Positions 12,401 through 24,400 of a stretch of DNA of 64,000 bases are shown piece by piece; the stretch's first letter is position 1, and the number at the start of each line of letters is the position of its first letter. Made by a program: the position numbers and the translations under genes. The notes under the pieces were generated by a model that was not told the origin of the DNA, made no database searches, and saw only the letters and a list, made by a program, of their open reading frames with translations. Origin of the DNA: Branchiostoma floridae (taxonomy: Eukaryota; Chordata; Leptocardii; Amphioxiformes; Branchiostomatidae). Where the stretch lies: the NCBI RefSeq assembly GCF_000003815.2, contig NC_049979.1:9794110-9858109 (forward strand). The letters are read 5' to 3'.

Positions 12401-15400
12401 ATTTTGAGTCATTGCCTTCTTTGAAGCATAATAGTTAAAACAGTTTCTTTAGGTTCTCTTGAATTAAGCAAAAGTCATGTTGGGACCCCCATGCAGGCCC
12501 ATGGAACTATGTGCCTTTCAAATGACTTTCAAAGCAGATTTTACATCCTTAACAATTACTCCATATGGAGCTGCTGGTCTAATCAGTATCTTAACAATAT
12601 TATCAGAAAACAGATTATTAAGCTGCAGGACACATAGAATACACATACCGGTGGACCCTGGCAGAGCGCCCCCATGTTGGCAGAGATGGCCTGGGTCAGA
12701 CTGACAAACACACGTTCTGTCAGAGGAGTGATGACCAGACGGGAGGCAGAGCCCTGGTACTCAAACCCATAGTCAAACTCCATGTCAAGCACCTGAAACA
12801 ACATCATAGAGAAAGGGATGCGTGGGATATACTACTGTACCTTTGTCAGAAAGTAGCATACATCAAAATTCTACATGTTCAACTTTGGAACTTCAAGAAA
12901 TAGCTACATGGCCAGATACATTTAGCACATGCACAAATGTGCATGTACCCCAGGATGAGAAAAAAATGGCTTTATTGCACAGTAATGATGATGCACAGTG
13001 CGACTACGTGCATCACAGTATTGATGCAAAGCTGTGCTATTCCCAATGTTTAGAGTTATCAGTGTTTCCTCCATGCTTAATATTTAGCTATACGTGTTTC
13101 TACATCATGTAGATAATAGAATAGTCTCTTAGAACAGTAAGTTGCACCTACATGCTTGATTTGATTAAAGATTCCATATTGGTTAACAGCTGTAACCATA
13201 TTAGGTTTTGTAACTATTGAGCTTTAAATTATAGCATCTTATATGTGTATGATTTTGTTACCTTAGTAGAGACAAACTTAGTGTCCTCCTGGTAGTTGTA
13301 CTTGATCTGTGACCTCCAGTGGAAGCTGTGGACCAGGTTTGATCCCACCCCAGCCATGTCATTCTGTTCATCCAGGAATCTCTGCAGCACATCTCTGAAG
13401 TAGGAAAAAGTACATAGTTTTACAGAGATGACTCCAGAATTTATATGAGTTAAAGGGTCTAATCTGGTAACTTAAAGGCTTATTCCACTATGGGAAACAG
13501 ATGCTTTGACAAAAACAGATTGGGGGGGATATTGGGTTTGAGCATGGTGATCATGGCCTAAGATTTGTCATTAAGGACAGGAAGGTGTGAAAACACTCAT
13601 AGAGGATACTTAAGAAAGTGCCTGAACTTAGAAGAAGTAAACTAACTTGTAATGTGCCAGTAAAGCAATGATGTTGCTGATCTTCTGAATCTGTGCTGGG
13701 AAGAGCATCAGCTTCATCTCCGAGGGTTCTGTCTGTTTCTCCTCTTCCTCCTCATCCTTCCTGGACCCCTTGGACAGCTTGCTGACGGGCGGGGCCAGCG
13801 TCTTCATGGTGTCTATAGGAGGCTCCATGGGCTCTGTCATTGCTAATGAGGAATAGCAGAGGATAAAAGTCAGAATGACACATCTCTTGAAAGCTGTAAA
13901 GAATTGAAAGCTAGTAGCACTTCTGATTGTCCTTTAATGAATGTTTTATGGTAAATATTTGACATTGACCTCTAGCCTCCTTGCTGTCTTCACTGTTAGT
14001 TATAATTCATTAATGCATGTTTGCAAAAACACACAAAAACACCTCTGAGTCAGTATCAATGGGAACCTGAAAAAAGTGTTAAGGTATGCACTAACATAAA
14101 CACTACAATAATATCCAACTAACCATCGGCATCCCTCTGTTCCATGTCAGCATCCAGTAGAGAGTTCCTCTCCTCAATGGTGCCGATGGTCCCCTGCTCT
14201 AGCTTGTCCATCTGGTACAGGGAGCCTGCCATGGAGCCCAGCATGCTGCGCCCCCGGTGGGACAGGGAGTAGCCCTGCGAGTACATGTCATGCTCCTTGT
14301 CTCTGGGTAGGGAGGCTGTGGATCACAGCAAACAAAATGCAGGTTAAAACATCTGCACCATACCTCTAACCATATCTACTGATTATAACAAACAAAGGTA
14401 AGGAAAAGGAAAAAAAACACATTTTGTTTTCCAGTTTTTGTCTTTGGTCATTGCAGTAGCTGTTATTCTCAGCATTTAAGCATAAAGTGAACTGTTAATT
14501 TGGAACAAAATTGTTAAGAGTAGTAGCCTTTTCAGCACCTTGGACAGTACCATTAACGGAGTGGAGAAGGGAATGTTGGATTGTGATAAATGGTTCTTGA
14601 GCAATAGTACAAAGCTAAATGAGGTTATTGTACATTTGTCAGGGTAAAGGAATATCCAGGTGTTCCTGATACTAACCTTGACTGTCTGTCTTGCGGACCT
14701 TGCTCCTCTTGGAGTCCTTGTCGTCATCGATCCCCTTCAGCATCACAGCTGTGGCCTGCAGCATGGTGGACAGCTTGGACAGGTTTTCCTACAGAGCAGA
14801 AACATACATAGTCATAACAGGAAATGGTTCAAAAGCCAACACTTACAATGCCTTTGTGACTTACATGCACTACGTTTCATCATTAATGGCAATTTTAAGT
14901 ACAAAAGTTTCTAATTTTGAGTTTTGTCTAAATTCCAATTCTAATGAAGTTATTTTGTTTAAAAACAAAATAACTATAATTATATTTTTCCAAAATCATA
15001 TCCAGTTGCTTGAGTAACTGCCATTTGGTATGTGTATCATTACCTGGATGTCTAACCTTCATCAACGTAAAAGAACAATGGGGCTCATGAAAGTTTGCTT
15101 TTTGCTTTTTTGGCATTGTTGCTCCTGCATGAGTAAACAGGTGGTATGCCACACCTGAATTGCATTCCTGTCTCCCCCTTCTGCAGCCTTCAGACACCCT
15201 TCCACTTGTGCAGTCATCTGGACATGTGTTGCCAGCTGGACGATCTCAGTCACGTGATCCAGGGTCCAGGATGGGGTCTTCTCTGCTTCTTCATGGGTGT
15301 CCTTCGTAACGCTCATCTGGCTGCCTGCCCGACTGCTTGTACGGCTCCGTGCCTTACCTTTATTTCAACAGAAAAACAATCTTTGTGTTATTCAATACCT

Positions 15401-18400
15401 ACAGTGAAGAAGGAACGTAAACTATGCAGGAACATTTTACAATGAATCATATTGGATAAAACACTGCTGACAGCAACTTGAATTAGATAGCAGTGGTGCA
15501 AGGGAATAAAAATCCTTTTTAACCTCAATACCAAAATGCAAAAACTATAGGCATGTCTTTTCATGAGAAACGACATGGATCTACTCATTCATGAAAAAAC
15601 TGCTATCTCCAAGTACAAACAATGGAACTCATCACTGAGTGCTATCTATTTCAAATTAAGTACTGCTCATTCTGTTCCTTACTTTTCCTGCCCTCCTTCT
15701 TGTCAGGAATAGGCACCCTCCTAGCCCCAGCACTGTGGATCTCCCTGTGGGCTGAGGTCTGGGGCCGCTCGTGCCCCAGCGCTGTGTGCAGCTGGCCTTG
15801 TAGGGCTGTCTTGATGGCAGCGAGGAAAGTGGGCAGCCAGTTCTCTATGGGACCCTCACACTCCATGGGCTACAGAAAGAAAGAAAAGTGCAAAGTGATC
15901 TTCTTCCAGTTAAGCTCAATAAAGAACTACTCTTCAACTAGTTCAACTGATTCAACCTTGTGCACTTCTACAAAACCTGGTCGGTGAACATTGCCTACAA
16001 ATCTGTACATAAAGGGCACTTACAAAACTAGTTCAAGTATGGATTTGGTATCATTGAAATACCAACTACAACATTTATGATCTTCAAAGTTGTCCAGCAA
16101 CAATAGCAACCTTAGCAACAGTAGCAAAGTGTAGCAAGCTTTTCAGCACCCTGAACAGTGCCATTAAACAGAGTGAAGAAAGGACAGCTAGACTGTGATA
16201 AATGATCTTCAAAGTTGTCCAGCAACAATGTAAGCTTGATTATAGACTTAACCACATCACAAAGGTCATGACAACTTACCTGCTGCAGGGGAAGTTTCTC
16301 TCCCACAGTGCTGAGGACTGCGGTGATCTGAAAGGTGTTGTTGGAGAGTGGTTCACACTCCTCGTGTTTCACACTACCCATGTCAGGGAACAGCTTACAG
16401 AGGTATGGGCTGACGGCCTTCAGGTTGTGACCTACAGAACACAGGAATGTACATTTTTCAGCATCATATCTGTAATATTTGTGTAAAAGAACTACATGTA
16501 GGAGGGAAAGCCTATAGCCAAAGGTTGATCTCCATTGCCATAGTCTGACAGCACTGAAGGATGTGTTTTTCACTGTATGCAAGAAAAGCAGATGATAACT
16601 TGCAAGGTCCATTTCAATATATGCACTTCTGCATTAAACTGTTGGGTGACAAAGGTTATCACTGTCCAATCTGCCAAGAGCAAAGCGACACGTATCATTC
16701 AAGAAACAAAACCCAAACAGATTGTGTAGAAAAAGTATTTAAAAAAAAACATAAAATGCAATTTAAGGTGCGAGATATCTAAACCTTTCATATTGGTCAG
16801 CGAACTATGAATTGATGCATGCAAATTTTGCTTGTCCTTATACAAATGATTGAGGAATGTGGCTAGAGCTAAGGTTGTTAAATATTTTTGATGACTCTGC
16901 TTACCATTACAGACGACATGTAGGACATCCTCCATGGACAGGAAGTAGAACCTGGGGAACTTCTGCCGCTTCCTCTCCAGATGGTGCAGGAGAGACTTCC
17001 GGCAGTGCTCCAGCGTACCGTTCATCTTCTCAAGAAAGTTCAAAATACCTGCAACATGGAAGTGTGTCACATTTGATGGCTCTAACACCTGGTACAGTGG
17101 TGTCCATTGCTGAGTGATTAGACCAGCGGTCATCAGTTGATACAGGTTTGATTCCTGGCATTCTTAGCAAGATGTTGTGCCCTTGGGAAAGGGACTTAAC
17201 ACAACTTTCCTCAACACACCCAGGTGCACATGTGAATGGCTACCTGACTTTGGGCCAGAAATTGGCAGTGAAAGAAAATAAAGGATTGGGCTCTGCATTT
17301 CAATGCCATGGAATGAGAATCCCTATGGCCTCTAAAAGGCTTTGGAACCAGACTTTCAGTTGTTTAAATACTATCACAGCTATAGATAGTAAGTTTAATG
17401 AGTATTCACTTTTTAACCATTCTCTCTCTAAACTATGATAATTGACAAGATGTTCACAATGCCTGGCAGCAAGAACTGAAGATGACTTGTAGCCTGCAAA
17501 AACTAATTCCTGTAATTCAAGACCAAATTTGTGGGTCTTAATGTCCATTAAGCACTATGAAACGGCTTTATCAAAAACAGTCCAAACAACGTACCTTTCC
17601 TGGAGCAACACTGCAGCACATTAGGGTTTTTCTCTGTTGCCCTCATCAGCCGCCTGAAGTCCCTGTTAGCTGCAGCAAACATGTTGGCATCATGGGACAG
17701 GGTGCTTCTGACATCAGCTCCTGAAAACACCTGTAGGTACAGAAAATAACATACAATGAACTAAACCAGTAATTTCAATAAAATAGTTTACTGATAAGCT
17801 ATTAGAGGTACCTTGTCAATAAGCCAAGAAAAGCTACAACATTTTTGTCATATACAATATCTAATCTTAGGCATTGCCATGGTAGCCCCACCCACCTCCT
17901 CCAGCTCCACCCACTTCTCCTGCACCTCCAGCCAGACCGTCAGCACAGCCTCGATGGTCTGAAGTCTCTTCTGCCACTTCAGCACCTCATCAGAGAAGGA
18001 CCCGGCTGCGCTGGAGGCGCCCATGCTCTGCAGCGACACCTGGTGAGACTCCAGCTCCTCAAAGATGGTGTCAGTGCTGGTCAGCAAGAACAGCTGTCCA
18101 GAGTCCTGTTAGACAGAGGTGTCCATGTCAGATCTGATTCAATTGTCTTTTGTTGTAGCTCAACAGCTTTGCAGGCATTGAATGGCAGCTGGTTATGTTA
18201 TATGATAATTGAACATTAAGCTCCAGTCATTGTTTAAAGGTATTTAGTGAGGATGAACTACATGCACTACATGCCACTGCACTTAATGGTGTCAGTCTCA
18301 CTACAATTTTTTTTGGGGAAAAAAATCAACTTTGCACTTGAGCTACTCTAGAATGGTGCTTGAACTTAAGACTGTTCCTAGGGAACAGATATATCAATCA

Positions 18401-21400
18401 GTTGTCCAGCTTCACCAATGGTAAAGTAACATTTGTTGATGAGTGGTTAAAAAGGGTCAGCTGTTGAAACGGTCAAAACATTATATGCAAAAGATGCTAT
18501 TTTCTCTCTCCATAATGCAACTGTCATCTAGATCCCCTTAACACCTGAACACCACTCCCACCCACCTCTCCCAGGTTTGCTAAGCTGGCAGGCAGTGAGG
18601 CAGTGCTGCCCCGGCGTGTGCGGCTGATGGACGTGTTGTTGGAGGTACGGCTGGTGGCGCGAGCCCTGCGGGACGGCCTGGTGGCGTCGTCTCCCGTCAT
18701 CGTGTGCGTGGCCTCGCTCCCAGAGTACTGACTGGCTCCCTCCTGCAGATGAAGGATCATGGCGCTATCAATACTCGTAGCTAATTATCAATCACGTACA
18801 AGCTTGAATGGAACCTTTATAGCATGTTTATCAGTTGGCTGTATATGCATGCTAGACCTTATTGCTAAATGTTTTATGCATGTTTTTGTGGCATCTACAT
18901 CTACATCTAATGTACTCTTTGTAATGGAAGGGGAAGAGAGAAAAACAAAGACCACTAGAAAGAGCTATGAAAATCCAGATCATCAAACATCCACTCTCAA
19001 ATCAATAATATGTCTAGGTAACTGTCATCTCATACTATGATTTCAGCAAGAGAGAGAGAAAGAAAAAGAGAGATAATTAACAACATGCAAACAAAGATCT
19101 TGAAACATATGAAATTTAGTAAACACAATCATACTCACATCCAGCAGTCCTGTTGGACCTGTTGCTGTAGGCTTACTCTTGATGTGCTGCAGCAGCTCAA
19201 ACAGCTTACTCAGCCAGATCTCCTCGTACGTCTTCAGCGAGCTCTCGATAGTCACTTCCTTCACTGCCCGCTGGACAATGTTACGCACATCATCCACATG
19301 CCCTGAGGTATGGGAGACAGGAATATTAAGTCAGGAAAACCGCACACAAAAAATACAGTTACTGTATCAAAAAAGAAGTCAAACTTAAGTTGATACTTAT
19401 CATTTGCATACAATGTTGTGTACATCATCTACATGCCCTGAGGTATGGAAGAAGGGGGACAGGGATATTCTAATAGTTCTAAAAGTCAGGAAAACCACAT
19501 GCAAAATACGGTATCAAATGCTTTTAGCATTTTAGCTCTTCAATGTTAGGTAGTGGATGCTGCCTAAAATGTCCTACCGTTGCTTGAGTAAATGTTACCT
19601 TTCGTATCTTATTACCTGAATGTCTAACCTTCATAGAAGAGTCAAAACACTTTGGTATCAAGAGTAACAGTTTCTGAGACACTTACTCTGCAGCCCCAGC
19701 TCCAACAGCTGTCCCAGAGTCATCTTCTTAAGACTGTCGTTGTCGATCTGTAGAACTCCTCCTGTTATCCTGACCAGCTGTTTCCAGTGCCGGGTCCTCA
19801 TAGCAGGGTTACGCAGGTCGTCAATCAGGGGCAGACAGGCCTGGGGATAAAAGACAACACTGTTGAATCAACTGATTGGTAGAAAACTGTAGGACTACAT
19901 GCAGTACATCCCACGACAGGTCCATTCAGTGAACAAGAGTTCAGCCAAAAATTTTGTAAACCCCGATTCCTTCCAGTGTTGTTTTTTTGCTTTTTGTTCA
20001 TAATGCCACATACATTTGAAGTAGTGAATGTATCAGAATTGCAGGTACTTCCCTCGTTCAATTCTAAATTTGCTAATGTAAATGATGCAAATGAGAAACA
20101 ACTGCAGCATACTATTGCTTATGTAGGAATGTTCCAATACAATATTATTGTATTTTACAGTGGCATGAATCTAGAATCTTAAACAAAGAAATGAAACACA
20201 AATCTTAGAACATGATAAATCTTCTAGTCAAACAAACAGTAATTTGTTAAGGAAATATTAACTCAGGCATGCCTGAGTTATTCTACTGTAGCAAAGATCA
20301 AGTTTGAAAATGAATATGTGTGCCTATACAAGTGTTGTATTGACCTGTATGATGACTATGGACTCCTGCATGCCCATGTACACATCCCACATGAAGGTGT
20401 CGTCAGGCAGACCCTTGACGCGGGCCAGCTGCTCCTGGGTGGCCGTACGGAGGAATTTGGTGTCGATCTTCTGCCAGCGGTGCAGCCGCCAGTCATTCTG
20501 CTGCTCCGACACCACGCGCCATGTCTCCCACACCAGCTTCAGGTTCCGCAGGTCCTGGCGGCATCTGGCAAGAACAAAGTCAGGAACATCAGCATAGAAA
20601 TATGGTCAAATGCATCAGGAGTGTAGTATGTGAATAGGATTATGGTAGCTACATACTTGAACCATTTTCCCTTTTCTTATGTCATCAATTTCCACCATTT
20701 CACCTTAACCAATAAATATAGATTTCAAGCACACAATATCCCCACAGCACTAACAACCCACAATAATGATGACTGGCATTTATCATGGTTTTCTGACAAT
20801 TAAGACTTATTGTAAAGATACTTACTGTGGCAAGAGGGAGAAGTTAACCACTGCTGTCTCCAGAAGTTCTTGCAGCTCAATAAGGTCCTAAAGAAATCAC
20901 AGTCAAAAGGGATACATTCAAACCAGTGTATCAGTGCTCAAGTAATATTTTGACCATTAAAACTTAACATTAGAAGAAGAACTTTATTGCACAACAATTG
21001 TACATGGTACAAAGTATGGCAACAGCTATCACATAAGGTTCAAAATAGAGGCATAGGATAAAGCTTAACATCCTAGTAGATCTAAAATCATAAATCACAA
21101 TATATGTGTATATTCCAAAAAGTGTTTCATGTCCTGTCATATCATGAACAGTTGAGTACCCTGATGTAGTAATATCCCATGGGTTGTGACTTACCTGTGC
21201 TTCATTCTCAAGGTGGTCGAGTCTGCGTCTGAAGTCGCCCAGGATCTCCCCGGCGTTCTCAAACGTACACTCCCGCATGTAGACCTCCGACTGGGAGATG
21301 TCAGACACCAGCTCATCCACCCTCATCCCAAACCTGGCCAGGTCCTGAACAGGGAGGTCACAGGTGTGTTAGTCTAAGAATGGATTCACTTTTTAATTCG

Positions 21401-24400
21401 ACAGTTTGGATGTGAAATACATATCGCCAGGTTTGTCCAACTAGCCAATGGCTGTTAGAAAAGGCTAACCCTGGGGATGGTAATAGTTGTCTAATAACTT
21501 TAACTACTATATCTACTAACCAATAACTTCAGCGATGATTTACTTCTTTCGACAAGGGTATAACAAATGTAAAGCCTTAATGTCTTGCATGAAGATAGAT
21601 TCTTAGTTGAACAATGTGAAAATGGACATAAGTGGAAGTGGAACACTGCTAGATGTAGATTTCAACCACCAATGTTACTGACACAAGGAGACATTATTAG
21701 ACATTATTCTGACAGCCAGGTCTCACCTTGGTGATCCTCCTGGACTCCTCCTGTATCCTGGGGCCCAGCCTCTGCTTGGCCAGGGACACCTTGGTCTTCA
21801 GGTTGTTCCACCTGCCAGGTGCGGCCTTGAACAGCCGCTCTGTAGCTGCGGGCAGCTGCATCTGGTACTTCTCCAGCAGCAGCACGGTGCGGTGCATGGC
21901 CTGGAACTTCCCGTCCATCTCCTGCTGCTGGGCAGACACCTGCAGGGACAACAGGACAGCAGAGAGCACCTTAAAGTTAGTAAACTATTAGGTGGCCTTT
22001 TGTACAGAATGAACACCAAGTTTCAATGATAGACTGTTCCTGACAATTTTCCTGACAATTTTCAACAAATTGCATGGCAATACGTGGTTCAAAGGTGCGG
22101 CTGGATGTACATTGAATATTTGCATCTTCGTGTTTTAATTTGCATTTCTACATTCTAACAGAGGTAGGCAGGACAAAAGGATTGGTTTATTATGAGGTTC
22201 ATAGACCCTGATGTAGTGATACATCATTCTCTACAAATGGATTTATTAAACAGTTAAAAGTCTGTCGAGTTGCACATACAAATACAGAGCCAAGGTGTGA
22301 TTTTCACCTCATTGAAGAGTCTCATCATCCTCATGAAGGAGGCCGTGTCCCTCTCCTCTCCTGTGATGCCCTCAATGTCCGGCTCAATCCTCTTCAAGAA
22401 CTTATCCAGAGTTGTCAGCATCTCTGTAACCTGGTGCAAAATCCAAAATACATAAATATAGGTATAGCCTTCAAGACATGTGTGGGACCTTAAACTTATG
22501 GCCTGCACGACTGTTAACTTGATAGCAGTTATAGCTACAAAATAGTAGAGAATATGTTCAACTGCATTCCAAGACTTTCCTCCAGACATAACATAAAGAA
22601 CAAAGATCCGGAGAAGTTTCACTTTCAACACTTTCCAGGTTACCTAAGCATTTAGCATCTCAAAAGTTAGAAAATGATCTTGCCTTGATACAATCATAAA
22701 GCAGTCCACTCTCCATGTCAGAGAGCACCTTACAGTTCAACTGAATCAGCAATGTTTCAGACAGGATAAGATCAATATGTACATAAACAAAGTCAAACTT
22801 AACCTGTCAAGATAAAACCAACACTAGTATTTTAGTAGTCTCTTGTTACAATAATGTCAATCATGATCATTGCCACATATATGTCCTCTATGAGGCTCTA
22901 TCTTTCTACCAAGTACTTACAATTTGCCTTTGGGCATGAACTTGCAAATAAACGTTCAAAACAGAAAAAAGCTTTGTGACTCTGACCTGGTCAGTGAGGT
23001 ACTTGGTGAATGTCCACATCCAGCGGCTGGCATGAGTGATGAGCACCTGTTTGATGGGTTTGATGTCCACCCTGAGCCACCCCACATCCTGGTGGTCCTG
23101 CAGGGTGTGGATGTTGTCTCTCGCAACCTAGAAAAGTCTCAACTTTAATGTATGGTACAACAGGATTGCAGCACTCATTGTTCATGTGCATGTAGTTCAT
23201 TATTCAATCAGTCATTGTAAGCTTGTAAGAAAATACAATTTCATCAATTTCATCTGAAGAATTTCAGACTTTTGGGACGGATGGGGTGAAATTTTTATCG
23301 GCCTCAAAAAGTTTACTTCAGTCTCGGTATAGAGAAATGGGTCCTGAAGACAGCCATGGAGTAGTGTCAACCTAATATGCTTGCTGGGTTTGCTTCATTT
23401 CTATTCAGCTATAATTGATATTTGTTAGTCCAAAAGGCTTACTTAGCATCTTCAGAGGCTGGCATACTATTAAAATAGAAATAAATCTATAGATGCTGTT
23501 CAATAATTAAGAATCATGAAGCATATATAACTCACCCTGTAGATGTCAATTTCATTATCAAAGTCGTCCAGTGAGGGTACATTCATGTTGCTTGAGGCAT
23601 GCTTTGGTGTGAGGAAGGACCGCTCGGCCGTTCCCAGCACTCCTGCAGACTGCATGCTGCCGATGGAGTCTGCACGAGACCTGAAATGTACCAATCAACA
23701 TTTTGATACTTGTTTGCAAGCTATCAAGAAAACTTTTTGTTTCTTGGGGTTGACCAAAAAGTTTTTAAAAGTACTTGAAAATACAGTGGGCTGTATTTTG
23801 ACAAACTACACTACTCGATGAATAACTCCACACAACATGGACAATTTCCGCTGGGGACTACTAAAAGGCATATAAATGTATAAAAACCCATCATACTTAT
23901 CCAAAGGAGTAGGGGTGACATGGAGTGCTTGTTTATAAAAGCCACATTGCATGAGAAGCTACAGAAAAGTTATTACACTTTACCCCATGCAGTATGACTG
24001 AAGAAGTAGAAGGAAATCTCAACCGGTACCATACCTTCCACTTGCAGAAGACCTTGCATCAGACTTGGCTGAAGCAATCTGCCTGAGGAGCCCCTGGGGT
24101 GAACTGGCAGCAGACCTGAGGGGGTTGGGGCTAAGCTTCCCGTGCAGGAAGTCATCAAAGGTCTGCTGGACGTGCTGCATCCACAGGAAGTGGTAGTCCT
24201 TGAACAGGTCCAGCAGTTTCTGTGGGGCAGAACAACATCATCAAAATCAGCACCATGGACAAGTAAGGATTCACTACATCTAATTCCACTATCATTTAAT
24301 GTAATATTCATTGCTGGCTTTGAACAGCTCAACTGCTAAAGCTGCAACTTCTGAGCTATAGATAGAAGAAAGAGTTAAAGATAGAAGAAATAGACTCAGG

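Larger units (their letters stand above)
9554..12792 (-). other. Degenerate AAA1 module of the dynein
   Basis: Exons 12792-12649, 12208-12079, 11782-11652, 10920-10722, 10028-9924 and 9691-9554. The entry motif FEYQGSASRLVITPLTERVF matches the canonical start of AAA1. The P-loop is split by a phase-0 intron: GPP ends one exon and GHGKQE begins the next, giving GPPGHGKQ, where the usual Ser/Thr after the Lys is Gln. After 45 residues, in gap-free alignment with cytoplasmic dynein, the Walker B position reads AFLHL instead of CFDEF, so both acidic residues are absent. The sensor-1 position reads TISS instead of TMNP. The fold is recognisable and the frame is open, so this is a conserved non-catalytic module rather than a broken gene. 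Confidence 0.88.
13262..20564 (-). other. Dynein linker (DHC_N2-like) exons with lineage-specific inserts
   Basis: Exons: 20564-20345, 19840-19686, 19302-19139, 18742-18566, 18105-17896, 17730-17595, 17048-16905, 16431-16279, 15869-15683, 15357-15155, 14789-14677, 14315-14124, 13842-13647, 13394-13262. Diagnostic stretches are RTRHWKQLVRITGG, EEIWLSKLFELLQ, EAVLTVWLEVQEKWVELE and KFPRFYFLSMEDVLHVV. They align with the linker that spans the motor ring and delivers the powerstroke in active dyneins. The exons at 18566-18742 (Ser/Arg-rich), 14124-14789 and 13647-13842 (acidic run DEEEEEKQ) have no clear counterpart in ordinary chains and look like inserted, probably disordered, segments. Confidence 0.8.
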
